NCBI RefSeq assembly: GCF_036924745.1
Contig: NZ_JAZHSD010000001.1
Span: 2,046,001 to 2,110,000, forward strand
Direction: 5' to 3'
From: Bradyrhizobium sp. AZCC 1693
Lineage (GTDB): Bacteria; Pseudomonadota; Alphaproteobacteria; Rhizobiales; Xanthobacteraceae
DNA: 64,000 nt
This document shows, in pieces, positions 26,580-36,731 of the stretch (position 1 is its first letter; the number at the start of each line of letters is the position of its first letter). The translations under genes and the position numbers were made by a program. Under the pieces are notes generated by a model. It was not told where the DNA came from, did not search any database, and worked only from the letters and a program-made list of their open reading frames with translations.

Positions 26580-26743
26580 CCGGCGCCGACCGGCACGGTC
26601 GATTTGGTAACGACCACAGTGAAGCCGGTCAGCGCAGCCGCGATCTCTCGGGCGGCAGCATGGACATAGCTGAGATCGGCGTGACCATCGCCGCGACGCG
26701 ACGGTGTACCGACCGCGATAAACACGGCGTCGGCTTCGGCGAC
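26580..26743 (-). pseudogene. UDP-glucose 6-dehydrogenase fragment (ugd remnant)
   Basis: The minus strand reads VAEADAVFIAVGTPSRRGDG and, further on, REIAAALTGFTVVVTKSTVPVG, a near-perfect match in memory to the NAD-domain core of rhizobial Ugd. Only about 55 residues survive of some 435. An in-frame stop lies four codons upstream of the match, and after KSTVPVGAG the reading departs from the family. So this is a relic, not a gene. The rest of 26391-26949 has no gene that I can support. Confidence 0.75.
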
Positions 26744-26949
26744 CGGATCATATCAATGGTGGTGCCAGTCTCGTGGCGTGGAGAAACTTCTTCGCAAGCC
26801 GTCAAACGCGCAAAAGCAAAGGCATAAACTGCCGCAAAACTGCTTCGGGGCGGCGCCGGAACTTCGGTCGAGATTCGAAACGTCACGATGGGTGCGCGCT
26901 TGTCCCATTGGCGGATTCGCCAGCGACGGAACGGATCAACGCTTTCCGT

Positions 26950-27954
26950 TTAAGCTGAGATGGCGACCAGATGTGGCTCCTCCTGTTGGTGCGATCGGCG
27001 TGCCTGGTCGTAGCGAAAAAATGTAACGGTCGGCCTCAGTCCGTCCTGCAGTCTTACGGTCGGTTGCCAGCCCAATTCGGCTTTGGCGAGGGAAGTATCG
27101 GGCCGGCGTTGTCTAGGATCGTCGCGGGGCAGCGGTAGATTGACGAGCTTTGACGAGGACCCGGTTTCAGCGAGCACCAGTTCCGCAAGCTCGCGAATGG
27201 TGAATTCTCCTTCATTTCCCAAATTGACTGGTCCGGTGAATGAATCACGACTTTCCATGAGGCGCACAAGACCATCTACCAGGTCATCAACGTAGCAGAA
27301 TGAACGCGTCTGGCTGCCGTTGCCATAAAGCGTAATCGGCTCGCCGCTGAGTGCCTGAATAATGAAATTGGAAACTACTCGACCGTCAGCCCGATGCATC
27401 CGCGGACCGTATGTGTTGAAGATGCGAGCGACCTTGATTTCGACGCCGCATTGTCGGTGATAATCGAAGAACAAGGTTTCGGCGCAACGCTTTCCCTCAT
27501 CATAGCAGGATCGAGGACCAATGGGGTTCACGTGACCCCAGTAGTCCTCGGTTTGAGGATGAACCGCGGGATCGCCATAAACCTCGCTCGTCGAAGCCTG
27601 CAGAATTCGACACTTCAACCGCTTGGCGAGGCCCAACATATTTATCGCGCCGTGTACCGACGTTTTTGTGGTCTGCACCGGATCGTGCTGGTATTGGACC
27701 GGCGATGCCGGGCAGGCCAAGTTGTAGATTTCGTCGACTTCGATGTACAAGGGAAAGGTGATATCGTGGCGCAGAAACTCAAAGCGCGCGTTTGCGTGCA
27801 AATGTTCAATGTTGTGCTTGGTTCCCGTGAAGAGGTTGTCCACGCAAACAACTTCATGACCGTCGGAAAGCAGTCGATCGATTAAATGGGAACCCAAAAA
27901 GCCGGCTCCTCCGGTGACCAAAACGCGTTTGCAGCTATCATAATTACGTCGCAT
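26950..27954 (-). CDS. UDP-glucuronate decarboxylase (UDP-xylose synthase)-like SDR
   Basis: Extended-SDR enzyme of 334 residues. NAD-binding [15 protein letters not shown] at 15-29, catalytic Ser/Thr in [12 protein letters not shown], and the YDEGKR motif with Tyr and Lys. The stretches [30 protein letters not shown] and [14 protein letters not shown] are those of UDP-glucuronate decarboxylases, which make UDP-xylose from UDP-glucuronate. The product would be a donor for the local polysaccharide. Notably the adjacent ugd, which would provide UDP-glucuronate, is only a fragment here. Lies 135 bp downstream of the export gene on the same strand. Confidence 0.88.
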   Translation of the reverse strand: MRRNYDSCKRVLVTGGAGFLGSHLIDRLLSDGHEVVCVDNLFTGTKHNIEHLHANARFEFLRHDITFPLYIEVDEIYNLACPASPVQYQHDPVQTTKTSVHGAINMLGLAKRLKCRILQASTSEVYGDPAVHPQTEDYWGHVNPIGPRSCYDEGKRCAETLFFDYHRQCGVEIKVARIFNTYGPRMHRADGRVVSNFIIQALSGEPITLYGNGSQTRSFCYVDDLVDGLVRLMESRDSFTGPVNLGNEGEFTIRELAELVLAETGSSSKLVNLPLPRDDPRQRRPDTSLAKAELGWQPTVRLQDGLRPTVTFFRYDQARRSHQQEEPHLVAISA

Positions 27955-28089
27955 ATTACTCTCCGTTCGAAATGAATAGGCCGACGCTGCATTGAGCTAT
28001 CAGCGTCGCCAGTCACCTCCCAGACGTAGCGCCTCGTTCTGAAGCTATCTCGCGCCGCGAATCGCCTGCGATCGTGTCGGTCCGGCCCA

Positions 28090-29409
28090 TCACCAGGGGG
28101 ATAGTTGCAGAAAGCCTTGCCTTCGGAGAGGCGCGTCAGGACCATCTTGGTATCGCAAGCTGACCTCGACGGCGTCACCCGGCTGCAACTCCGTATCTTC
28201 GCTCGCGATAATCCGTTCCGGCCCTTTCTCGCCCTTTCTAATGATGGCAATGTCCGGCTTACTGCCGGCTCCTCGCGCCAGCTGCGATCGAATCATCGTG
28301 GTGTATTGAAGCTTCTCGGCGACGCTCTGCAGCTTCTCGCGAATTTGGTTGAGCCTTAGGCTCGTGTCTTGCAATTCACGCAGCAGCTCGAGCCTCCGCT
28401 GATCGTCGAGCTTTGACAGCTTTCTGACGAACTCGTCCTGCTGCTTCTTGACCTGCAGCAGTTGCGCGAAGGTCTGCAGCTTCCGGGTCGATGACAGCAG
28501 CACCGCGCGACGCGCATCCGTAACGCGAGGGCTGGTCAAGGAACCCTTGCCAAAGAGGTCGGACGCTTTTTGCAGTTCTTCGAGGTCTGCCTGAAATCCC
28601 TCTTCCTCTTTCTTCTGCTGCTCTGACAGCACACGGACCTGGTCGTCTCCCTGTCGAACCCCGCGCTGGAGGAATACCTTTTCCTGCTGATAATCACTTT
28701 GCTTCGTCTTCAGATATTCCGTTTCCGCATGGACGATTTCCGAGATCGTCGATCGAGCTATGGGCACGTCCGTCAAAGCCGCTGGATTGAGCTGCGTCCC
28801 CTCTCCGAGCTCATTTTTTATGCGCCACATACGAGCCTGTTCTTTGGCGAGTTCTGTCCAAAGCGATCCATACTCGCTTCTCAAGTCTGCTGACTCGAGA
28901 TACGGGTTATTCATCCTGATACGCATGATGTCGTAGCCGCCTGCCACTGCGACGAGTTGGCGTGCGGTGATGGACGGCCGATAAGAGTATTCACCCGGCT
29001 TCGACACGTCCCCGTTTACGTAGACCGGCCTGTATTCCGCGACGATCGTCGTGACCTGATCTGCGTCTATTACGATTACGATCTCGCGGCCATCCGGAGT
29101 CCTCTGGCGAAACGCCTTGCTCGCTAATGCGGCGCCGATTTGGGCGCGGATCTGCGGTAGGGGCAGTCCGGCTACTGGAAGCATTCCGACCAGCGGAACC
29201 GAAATTTTCCCGTCCATTTGGACCGCAGGACGATGCCGGAGCTCCGGCACGCCCGCCACCGCGATCTCCAGTACATCTCCGATGTTTACCCGATATTCGG
29301 CCTTTGCCTGAGTGACGGAAATTGTCAGGCCAACAGTCACCAAGCCCCATTTGAGGCAACCGCCCAGGTTGCTGCCAAAGACATCGACATGAAAGCAATT
29401 GCGCGGCAT
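28090..29409 (-). CDS. Polysaccharide export protein (Wza/ExoF-like, poly_export + SLBB)
   Basis: Periplasmic/outer-membrane auxiliary protein of polysaccharide export, 439 residues from the ATG at 29409, which begins a plausible signal peptide ending at VTQAKAEYRV. A longer frame adds 35 unlikely residues. Poly_export domain about 36-130 (RVNIGDVLEIAVAGVPELRH, DGKISVPLVGMLPVAG). An SLBB domain follows (VYVNGDVSKPGEYSYRPSIT), then a long helical region about 180-340 predicted to be coiled coil (KKEEEGFQADLEELQ). That architecture matches rhizobial ExoF more than enteric Wza. It heads a two-gene leftward unit with the UDP-xylose synthase, divergent from the initiating transferase. Confidence 0.87.
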   Translation of the reverse strand: MPRNCFHVDVFGSNLGGCLKWGLVTVGLTISVTQAKAEYRVNIGDVLEIAVAGVPELRHRPAVQMDGKISVPLVGMLPVAGLPLPQIRAQIGAALASKAFRQRTPDGREIVIVIDADQVTTIVAEYRPVYVNGDVSKPGEYSYRPSITARQLVAVAGGYDIMRIRMNNPYLESADLRSEYGSLWTELAKEQARMWRIKNELGEGTQLNPAALTDVPIARSTISEIVHAETEYLKTKQSDYQQEKVFLQRGVRQGDDQVRVLSEQQKKEEEGFQADLEELQKASDLFGKGSLTSPRVTDARRAVLLSSTRKLQTFAQLLQVKKQQDEFVRKLSKLDDQRRLELLRELQDTSLRLNQIREKLQSVAEKLQYTTMIRSQLARGAGSKPDIAIIRKGEKGPERIIASEDTELQPGDAVEVSLRYQDGPDAPLRRQGFLQLSPW

Positions 29410-29771
29410 GGCCACAACTCTCTGTACTGACGTGGTCACCGGGTGAAATCCTCCAAGTCTTCTCGCGGAAGGCAGCGCGTCGACATCGCTACTGTGCGAG
29501 CAACGTTCAGACACGCGATCCGCAAGACCAACGTTCTATTTACTCCAAGGGCGCCGAGCCGCTCAGTGCCTTCTTCCGCCATGTTCGATTGATCGATCTT
29601 TCAAACAATTCGCCTTACCACTGGAATGGACATTTCGAGCGGATTGCTTTCCGACAAATCTTAATCCTGCATTGCCGCAGCTCAATCGACCATCGTGGCT
29701 ACCCCTGCTACCCATTTATTGCCAATTCGAACCAGTGTCTCCGATGGTACTGATTTGGTTAGAGAGACAGG
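29410..29771. other. Divergent promoter region of the exopolysaccharide core
   Basis: About 360 bp between the export gene (minus) and the initiating glycosyl-phosphate transferase (plus), with a lower-GC centre around 29590-29680. It likely holds both promoters. I see no sigma-54-type motif and no confident operator. Confidence 0.4.
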
Positions 29772-31289
29772 GTGACTGGCTGGCAGAGTGCTATGAATTA
29801 TGCCTCTTTTACTAATTTGCCGACCTCGACCAAGTTTCCGGCACACTCGGTTGATGTCGGCAGGGCAGTTACAGCACGCGTCGGTAGAAGCCGCTTGGCT
29901 GTCCTGTTGGTATTGGCAGCTGCGACGGAATTCCTGCTCGTAAGCATTGCGGCCTATTCCGCAGCCTTCCTCTATTATCGGTTGGTCCGGCAGCATTCGC
30001 CAGATCCCGCCCAGTACATTCCGGAAGCCTTTCTGATCTCCACATTGCAGTTGCTGGTTTCCGTGGGGCTCCGGCAATATTCGCGCATTCAGACTCAGCC
30101 CCGCCACGTGTTTCTATGGAACGGCGCCACCGGCGTCTTCCTCGTATTCTCCGTCTTTCTCTCGATCATATTTCTTCTGAAAGTCTCCGAAGACTACTCG
30201 CGCGCTACTGTCATAGCCCAAGCTGTGAGTGTCCTCCTTACGGTACTCTGCACCCGGGCAGTATGGTTCTCATCACTACAGCCCGCGATTGCATCAGGGT
30301 TGATAGACGCCAGGCGCGTCATTCTCATAGGAGACCCGAGGCACTGCCTGCATTTTTCCGCCCGAGCAGCTGCCACCGGAATTCGGACCATCCGCTCGTT
30401 CGACTTTCCGACATTTCGCGCCGGCCCTTCAGTACGATCGCGTCCCGGCGCCGTCCAAGTGCTACCTGATGCTCGCCCACTGGTCGCGGAATGCCGCCCC
30501 CTTCGAACCGATGACATTGTAATTTTGGCGTCGGAGCCGGATGTCCCGGCTGCCCTCGCGCTTGCCAGCGCCCTGTCAGAGCTGCCAGCTGACGTTCACG
30601 TCGTCCCTGTTGGGACTGTCGATCTGATGGCCGTGTCGCGGATCACTCAGTTCGGCAACATGGTGACGATGCGAATCTTCCAGTGTCCCCTCACTCCTTT
30701 TAACCGGGCAATAAAGCGAGCATTCGATGTCGTCGCTGCAATCGCCGGACTTATCGTGGCCAGCCCCCTTCTCGTCATCGTTGCGCTCGCAATCAAGCTC
30801 GATTCCGCTGGGCCGGTACTATTTCGCCAGACGCGGCACGGCTACAACAACGAGCCAATTCGCGTGCTGAAATTCAGATCGATGACCGTGATGGAGGACG
30901 GCGACAATTTCAGACCTGTCACCAGACACGATGCACGTGTGACTCGTCTGGGACGCCTCATACGCCGTACCAATATCGATGAGCTTCCGCAGTTATTCAA
31001 CGTTCTGGTCGGCGACATGTCGCTTGTCGGGCCCCGTCCACATCCAACCGCGCAAAACGAGGTGTTCGCCGAGCTGATTTCGTCATTTTTCCGTCGTCAC
31101 AACGTCAAGCCTGGCATTACGGGCTGGGCTCAGGTCAATGGGTACCGTGGCGACACCGATACCCTCGAGAAGATGCAGCGCCGTGTGGAGCATGATCTGT
31201 ACTATATCGACAACTGGTCACTCCTTCTCGATCTCAAGATCATAGTCATGACCTTCATTTCCAGAAAAGTGTATTGGAATGCCTATTAA
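29772..31289 (+). CDS. Undecaprenyl-phosphate glycosyl-1-phosphate transferase (initiating, WcaJ/ExoY-type)
   Basis: Inner-membrane enzyme of 505 residues that attaches the first sugar phosphate to undecaprenyl phosphate and so begins repeat-unit synthesis. Four N-terminal helices (about 40-165), a CoA-binding-like central domain, then a fifth hydrophobic segment at about 317-340 (FDVVAAIAGLIVASPLL). The bacterial sugar transferase domain has KFRSMTV, RRTNIDELPQLFNVLVGDMS, LVGPRPH, and ends with KPGITGWAQVNGYRG. GTG at 29772 is taken as start; ATG at 29793 is an alternative. Glucose or galactose is the likely first sugar. Confidence 0.92.
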   Translation: MTGWQSAMNYASFTNLPTSTKFPAHSVDVGRAVTARVGRSRLAVLLVLAAATEFLLVSIAAYSAAFLYYRLVRQHSPDPAQYIPEAFLISTLQLLVSVGLRQYSRIQTQPRHVFLWNGATGVFLVFSVFLSIIFLLKVSEDYSRATVIAQAVSVLLTVLCTRAVWFSSLQPAIASGLIDARRVILIGDPRHCLHFSARAAATGIRTIRSFDFPTFRAGPSVRSRPGAVQVLPDARPLVAECRPLRTDDIVILASEPDVPAALALASALSELPADVHVVPVGTVDLMAVSRITQFGNMVTMRIFQCPLTPFNRAIKRAFDVVAAIAGLIVASPLLVIVALAIKLDSAGPVLFRQTRHGYNNEPIRVLKFRSMTVMEDGDNFRPVTRHDARVTRLGRLIRRTNIDELPQLFNVLVGDMSLVGPRPHPTAQNEVFAELISSFFRRHNVKPGITGWAQVNGYRGDTDTLEKMQRRVEHDLYYIDNWSLLLDLKIIVMTFISRKVYWNAY

Positions 31290-31413
31290 CTTTGTACTGA
31301 CCTTTTATTTGGCGAAGCGCCGCGTATCGGACTTGGGCATCCATCGTGTCCCACCAAGCCCTTCGCTTCATCTGATCTGCGGAACCTCAGTAGTCCGGCG
31401 CTGGTACGGGTAA

Positions 31414-32520
31414 ATGATGCAGACTTATAAGACAGGTAATTCGATAGATCCGGGCGCCATGCCGCCTGAATTTCGTTCGCCAGTCGATCCCCTGGCAGAG
31501 GCGGTGTCCTTCATACGGCGGCACCTCCGGATCATGTTGCTGACGTTTTTTGTAACGATTGGTGCCGCTCTCCTCTACCTCGTTGCTGCAGTACCGACGT
31601 TTACTGCCGCGGCGAAACTCGTCATAGATGCGAAAGCGCCTCCAACAGACGCTGCGTCCGCGTCAACGATGGTGGAAAGTCAGATCGCGATCATAAAGTC
31701 TGAAGGTCTCGCTCGCGTAGTGATTCGGAAGCTTGGTCTAGCAGAGGATCCGGAATTTGGCGGGCGAACTGGCGGCTTGCGCGGCATAATCAGGCCGATA
31801 TCCCGGCTGGTCGGCTTGAGTAAGCCGGAAACGGAATTTAGCGTGATGCGGCGCGCCCTCCAATCGTTCGACCGCAAGCTTTCGACCAGGCGCCTCGGGC
31901 TTACATACATTGTCGAGATGACCTTCGACTCCACCGACCCCGAGCGAGCGGCGCAGATCTTAAACACCGTCGCGGAGACGCATATTGCGGCTCAAATGGA
32001 GGCAAAATTCAAATCTGGGTTGCGAGACGAGAAATGGGTCAAGGATCGGATGACCGAGTTAAACGGTCAAGCGTCAGCTGCCCAAAAAGCTGTGGTGGAA
32101 TATCAAACTGTCGACGCCGGTAAGCCCTCATCGCAATCGACGGCGAAAATGCAGGGTGATCTCCGCGAACTGGAAGCTACCGCGGAAACCTCCGCAAAGG
32201 CCTATGATAATTTTCTTCGTATGCTGCGCTACATGGAGGCGCAACAGCAATCCTCTAACGTCGAGGCGCATCTGCTCATCGAAGCATCCCGTCCCTTGGA
32301 GGCCAGTTCGCCGAAGGTGGTAATCGTGCTTGGAATATCGATAGTTGGTGGGGTGCTTCTTGGCATCGCTATCGGAATGCTGCGCGATCTGTTGGGTCGA
32401 GGCATCCGCATCAGCGGCGACGACGCCACGGCCTCCTCTGTGGTGATTCTTCAGCAGGGCGAAGCGGCTGTGGCCAATCAGAACCATGCACCCGCTGCCA
32501 TGTCACCACTTCGACGCTAG
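31414..32520 (+). CDS. Wzz/ExoP-type polysaccharide co-polymerase lacking kinase domain
   Basis: Chain-length determinant family protein, 368 residues. First membrane helix at about 40-62 (IMLLTFFVTIGAALLYLVAA), periplasmic Wzz domain to about 290 with a helical region (about 200-270), and a second helix at about 300-320 (VVIVLGISIVGGVLLGIAIG). Rhizobial ExoP proteins usually continue with a cytoplasmic tyrosine kinase of some 250 residues; here the protein ends after about 45 cytoplasmic residues with no Walker motif or Tyr-rich tail. It would set chain length together with the polymerase at 36732. Confidence 0.87.
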   Translation: MMQTYKTGNSIDPGAMPPEFRSPVDPLAEAVSFIRRHLRIMLLTFFVTIGAALLYLVAAVPTFTAAAKLVIDAKAPPTDAASASTMVESQIAIIKSEGLARVVIRKLGLAEDPEFGGRTGGLRGIIRPISRLVGLSKPETEFSVMRRALQSFDRKLSTRRLGLTYIVEMTFDSTDPERAAQILNTVAETHIAAQMEAKFKSGLRDEKWVKDRMTELNGQASAAQKAVVEYQTVDAGKPSSQSTAKMQGDLRELEATAETSAKAYDNFLRMLRYMEAQQQSSNVEAHLLIEASRPLEASSPKVVIVLGISIVGGVLLGIAIGMLRDLLGRGIRISGDDATASSVVILQQGEAAVANQNHAPAAMSPLRR

Positions 32521-32943
32521 AACCCAAGGGAGGAGCCCGGCGCGTTAGAGCCCAAGCCGGGATGAGGCGCGGCCCAGACGCGTAATCGGATCCAGACTTA
32601 GCAAGCCTCAAGTCCTGATTGCAACCATGGCTCCCGCGCGGCCATGATCAAGGAAGGCGGCAACGCTTCAGCCCTGCCTTTCGGCAAGAGCCGAAATAGG
32701 TAGTCCAAAAGGGTCGAGGCTCAATGCGGTTGCAAGCATATACTCAATGGCGCGTCCACGATGCGACAAAATGACTTTCCACTTTCATCGCTGGCGTCCG
32801 TCGTAGATGTTCACAACGGCAGATCTCGGGACTCCTCCCCTCATCATCGGGAGACCGCCCAAGGATTGACGTGGTCGAACACGCCCGCGGCGAAGCACGA
32901 AGCGTACATGGCAATTTTCTTTGTACAGTATTCAAGGAAGTGA
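32521..32943. other. Interval between Wzz-like and flippase genes
   Basis: A 423-bp stretch. I searched it in all frames for a leftover kinase domain of the co-polymerase and saw none. Short overlapping frames at 32744-32943 have no domain. It presumably carries the promoter of the flippase gene. Confidence 0.4.
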
Positions 32944-34293
32944 ATGCGAGGGTCTTGGATGTTCGGATCCCTCTTCGGGAAGTCTGTGCTGGCCTTCGTT
33001 TATCGTTGCTCCGGTGCGGTGGTCACGTTCGCCTTTGGCATCTGTTTCGCCAGGATGATGACCATCGAAGAGTATGGCACTCTCGTGTCGCTGATGACCT
33101 TCGGATTAATCGCCTCGACGATTGGCCTGGCTGGTCAGCAACTTCGTGTGCTGCGGGAAGTACCGGTTTTCGCAGCTCGGAAGGACTATACGGCGATCGG
33201 CTCGATCGTCGCAAAACGGGTTCGGGTGGCATGTTTGGGCAGTATCTTGGCGACAGTGATCGCCCTCCTCATATTCGTCGCCGCCCAGGGCCGGGGAGGA
33301 ATATTCGGACGCTGGGAGCATTCCACGAGCTTGCTTCTGATACTGCCATCGGCATTGATCGAAATGCAGAGCTCGCTTGGTCGCACGCTCGGCTCCGTCA
33401 ACATGGCACTCGTGCCTAAGGACGTGTTGTGGCGATTGTTCATCATATTGTTGGGCGGCGCTCTCTTCGCAACGTACGGTCATCCGGTGCAGGCGGCGGA
33501 TGTTTTGGTGATCGCGACCGGCGTCCTGGTCCTGCTGATCGCCATGCAGCAAGTTCACCTGCGACATCTCGCCGAAGGCCATAGGCTATTCACCACGGCG
33601 GTGATGCGATCGAGGGAGAGCATTGCCGACGTCCTCTCCACTTCCGCTCCCTTCTGGGTGACCAGCGTTGCCACCGTCATGTTCGGGGCAATCGACATCG
33701 TCATTGTCTCGGTCATCGTTGGTCCAGAATCCGGCGGATATTATTACGCCGCCAATCGGCTCGCACTCCTTCTCGATTTTTTTCTGGCGACCTTCTGCGT
33801 TCCCGCAGCACCTCTCATCGCGCGCCTGTTCGACGAGGGTCGTCGCACGGAGATCACACGCGTCATGTCGGGTGCGACACTGGCTGCCTTTATTGGAGTG
33901 CTTGGATGCGTCGTGGTATTGGCGCTGGCCGGCGACATCGCGTTGATGGCCTTTGGAAGGAGTTTTGTCGGCGCCCACGGCATCCTGATGGTACTGTCGG
34001 TCGGCATGTGGGTGTCGACATACTTCGGCGTCGGCAGTATCGCACTGAACATGACCGGGCACCAGCGGGCCGCTATGAACATCATGGTCATCACTTCAGT
34101 ATTGGGCATCGTGGCCATGGTCGGCGCGACCTGGATGTTCGGGATTTGGGGAACAGCGGTCGTTGTCGCCATCGTGTGGGTCGCGAACAGGGCATGGATG
34201 GCGGCCCACATCTACGCGGCGGAAGGGATCGATCTCACCGCCACCACGATGCTACTCGCTATCGCGAGGCGTGCAACACGGATGGCCGCATGA
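32944..34293 (+). CDS. Oligosaccharide flippase (Wzx-like)
   Basis: Polytopic inner-membrane protein of 449 residues with about twelve to fourteen hydrophobic segments, MOP/Wzx superfamily (Polysacc_synt). The opening, with a short positive tail and FAFGICFARMMTIEEYGTLV, is typical. It would move undecaprenyl-linked repeat units to the periplasmic face for the polymerase. Loop sequences diverge too much to infer the sugar content. Start is the first ATG of the frame; a second ATG lies five codons later. Confidence 0.88.
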   Translation: MRGSWMFGSLFGKSVLAFVYRCSGAVVTFAFGICFARMMTIEEYGTLVSLMTFGLIASTIGLAGQQLRVLREVPVFAARKDYTAIGSIVAKRVRVACLGSILATVIALLIFVAAQGRGGIFGRWEHSTSLLLILPSALIEMQSSLGRTLGSVNMALVPKDVLWRLFIILLGGALFATYGHPVQAADVLVIATGVLVLLIAMQQVHLRHLAEGHRLFTTAVMRSRESIADVLSTSAPFWVTSVATVMFGAIDIVIVSVIVGPESGGYYYAANRLALLLDFFLATFCVPAAPLIARLFDEGRRTEITRVMSGATLAAFIGVLGCVVVLALAGDIALMAFGRSFVGAHGILMVLSVGMWVSTYFGVGSIALNMTGHQRAAMNIMVITSVLGIVAMVGATWMFGIWGTAVVVAIVWVANRAWMAAHIYAAEGIDLTATTMLLAIARRATRMAA

Positions 34294-34509
34294 AGATGGG
34301 GAGTACCCACAATTGTCGCCGCTCCGCTACCGGTGAGCTCGATCGACATGTTTCTATCTCAACCGTTTTGCTTACAATTGCTCAAGGTGACGTCGGAACC
34401 TCCAAGGCTACCGTAACGGGAGGGAGAAGTTATCGATGGATTCGATCCATGGGTAGCTGTCTTCGGCGCCGCCGATCCAGAGGTCGCAACCCGCTGAGCA
34501 GGTCCTCAA

Positions 34510-35496
34510 ATGAACCAGATTCTGCGAAATTGCCTGTACTACGGCGCAAGTCGGGTTGGAGAGCTGCCTTTCCTTCGCTCACGCCTCGCGGCCAGAGCGG
34601 CAATCATATTGTTTCATGAGATACAGCGTGATTGTCAGTCCGAATTGATGACGGGAACAGCAGTTTCGCTTTTTGAGTATTCACTCGATTGGCTGCAGCG
34701 AGGCGGATGGTCAATCGTCAGCCTCGATGAATGTCTTGAGAAACTGGCAAGGAATGATCGATCGCGTCGTTATGCGGTTCTCACTTTCGACGACGGCTAC
34801 CGCGACAATGTCTCGGTGGCGCTTCCAATCCTCGAGCGGCATAACGCGCCGTTCATGATGTACGTGCCCACTGGCGCCCCAACGCGCACCATGCAGACGT
34901 GGTGGTTGGGTTTGCGTAAATTATTTCTCTCGAGAGATAAGGTTGCTATCGATGCACTAGGCCGCCAGTTCCATTGTTCTGACATTCGAAGCAAGACATC
35001 GGCATTGACCGAGGTGACCCGGTGGGTTCACCAGGATTATCGGCGCGGCGCAATGCTCGCGCCGACGTTCAAACAGAATGGGATTTCGCTAGCGGCATTG
35101 AATGACGAATACTTTCTGGACGAGCGCGAACTTGGCATTCTTGCGCGTCATCCGCTCGCGTCAATCGGAGGCCATACGGCCTCACATGCAGCGCTTGCGA
35201 CCCTGGACGAGCCTTCAGCGCGAGCCGAATTGGCCGATAACCGTGGCTATCTAGAGAATCTTCTTCAATTTCCCGTTCGGCACGTTGCGTATCCGTATGG
35301 CGGTTTCAGAGCGTGCGGTCCTCGTGAAGAGCGTCTGGTGACCGAAGTGGGTTTTCAAACTGCGGTGACAACACGACAAGGGCGATTGCACGATCACACG
35401 GTGAATCATTTTGCTCTTCCTAGAATCGGCTTTAGCAGTCGTTCAGGCTTCACGGCTCGAATGAGCGGTATCATCGAAGTAGTGCAGGCGCCATGA
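34510..35496 (+). CDS. Polysaccharide deacetylase (CE4/NodB-like)
   Basis: Carbohydrate esterase family 4 protein of 328 residues. The metal/catalytic motif LTFDDGYRDN (about 94-103) gives the base and metal Asp. GGHTASHAAL gives the His-x-x-x-His pair, and HVAYPYGGFRA is the family motif 3. No signal peptide is evident, so it may act in the cytoplasm on lipid-linked sugars or be exported otherwise. It probably removes N- or O-acetyl groups from the polysaccharide, as in adhesive EPS loci. The 216 bp before it contain no gene. Confidence 0.85.
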   Translation: MNQILRNCLYYGASRVGELPFLRSRLAARAAIILFHEIQRDCQSELMTGTAVSLFEYSLDWLQRGGWSIVSLDECLEKLARNDRSRRYAVLTFDDGYRDNVSVALPILERHNAPFMMYVPTGAPTRTMQTWWLGLRKLFLSRDKVAIDALGRQFHCSDIRSKTSALTEVTRWVHQDYRRGAMLAPTFKQNGISLAALNDEYFLDERELGILARHPLASIGGHTASHAALATLDEPSARAELADNRGYLENLLQFPVRHVAYPYGGFRACGPREERLVTEVGFQTAVTTRQGRLHDHTVNHFALPRIGFSSRSGFTARMSGIIEVVQAP

Positions 35497-35617
35497 CCTT
35501 GCCCCCACGGGCTTGACCCAGTTTGTACTGGCCCACGACAAGGACCAGAGCGTGAAGCGCAGCTGTCTTTCGGAAGAGGCCTTCGGATTCGCAGAGACGA
35601 TTATTAACAGGTTCAGG

Positions 35618-36613
35618 ATGCCCGACAAAATTGCCCTCACCGTGAACCAGTTCGGTGGCTATGGATCACTCTCACGAACGCCCTGCTCGCTAGAACTTGG
35701 CTTGATCGCCAGCATATGTTTGCGCTTGGGCACCCTTTTTCTTTTCCTTGGATCGCCGTCGCCCAGCTATGCCGCCCAGCTTCTTTTCAAGTCGAGCTTC
35801 GAGGGAAGCCTGCTGTTGGGTGAGCCGTATGAATGTGGAACATCATGTTGGCAGGACATCAAAGGCTCTGATGAAGTGACCGGCTATAGCTGGCCACCTC
35901 AGATTTGGCAGGGCGTCGGAACGCTTCAACTTCTTGCCGACACGCCGGTTACGCCAGATACGGTCAGCACTTATGTCTTTAATGAACTCCGGAGAGTCGT
36001 GGGGCCTCACGGCCAACAAACCTCCGTTCTTTATAGTGAGATACGGAAGCGCGGCGGCGGTGCCACACAAACCCCATATCAGCTCAGGCCCTCCAGCACC
36101 GCTTTGCAAGAGAACCTTTATGTGAGCTATTGGATCAAACTTCAGCCTGACCTGCTGGAACGACTTGGGCCAAACAGCTGGTGGGTGCTGTTCGAATGGA
36201 AGACCAATGCACAACATAGGCTTATTACTTATATATATACCGACCGCTTGAATAAGCCCTACTGGCATTTGAAGACGGACGATCTATCGGGTGGTGTGAC
36301 CAGGAGTTTCTGGGAGATTGCGAACCGCACCGCTCCTGTACCGATCGGGGAATGGTTCAAATTCGAGTTTTTTTGGCACCGGAGTTCTCAACACGATGGA
36401 CGTGCATGGCAAGCCATCAATGGTCAGGTAGTGTTCGATCGCTTCGGGCCATTGCTAGGTGGAAACGACCCCATAGACCGGATTATGCTAACGCAAGTCT
36501 ATGCCGGCGGAACTCTTCCATTGTATCAGTGGGTAGACGACATCGAAATATGGGATGGATTTCCCTGCGGAAACGGCGTGCCCTGTGGGACCAAGTTGAC
36601 CATCCCCCAATGA
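35618..36613 (+). CDS. Secreted polysaccharide lyase-like protein (heparin lyase I-like fold)
   Basis: Exported protein of 331 residues from the ATG at 35618; a longer frame starts at 35513. A hydrophobic segment (about 24-45, LIASICLRLGTLFLFLG, then SPSYAA) acts as signal peptide. The mature part begins LLFKSSFEGSLLLG and contains VSYWIKLQPDLLERLGPNSW and a C-terminal YQWVDDIEIWDGFPCG. This is the pattern of the jelly-roll polysaccharide lyase family (PF14099-like). It could trim or depolymerise the local exopolysaccharide. I cannot confirm catalytic residues. The type I secretion substrate candidate at 50126 has the same fold type. Confidence 0.7.
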   Translation: MPDKIALTVNQFGGYGSLSRTPCSLELGLIASICLRLGTLFLFLGSPSPSYAAQLLFKSSFEGSLLLGEPYECGTSCWQDIKGSDEVTGYSWPPQIWQGVGTLQLLADTPVTPDTVSTYVFNELRRVVGPHGQQTSVLYSEIRKRGGGATQTPYQLRPSSTALQENLYVSYWIKLQPDLLERLGPNSWWVLFEWKTNAQHRLITYIYTDRLNKPYWHLKTDDLSGGVTRSFWEIANRTAPVPIGEWFKFEFFWHRSSQHDGRAWQAINGQVVFDRFGPLLGGNDPIDRIMLTQVYAGGTLPLYQWVDDIEIWDGFPCGNGVPCGTKLTIPQ

Positions 36614-36731
36614 CGGATTCATATGCAATGCGGCGGTTAGGTCTCGGCGAATTTGATCTGAGATCATTCTTTTGACCGCCGGAGGCTAGAGTTTCCGACT
36701 TTGTCACGGTGGTTGGCCAGCAAAGCCGTCG

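Noticed and set aside
32521..32943. Detached kinase domain following the Wzz-like gene
   Set aside because: No Walker motif or Tyr-rich tail in any frame.
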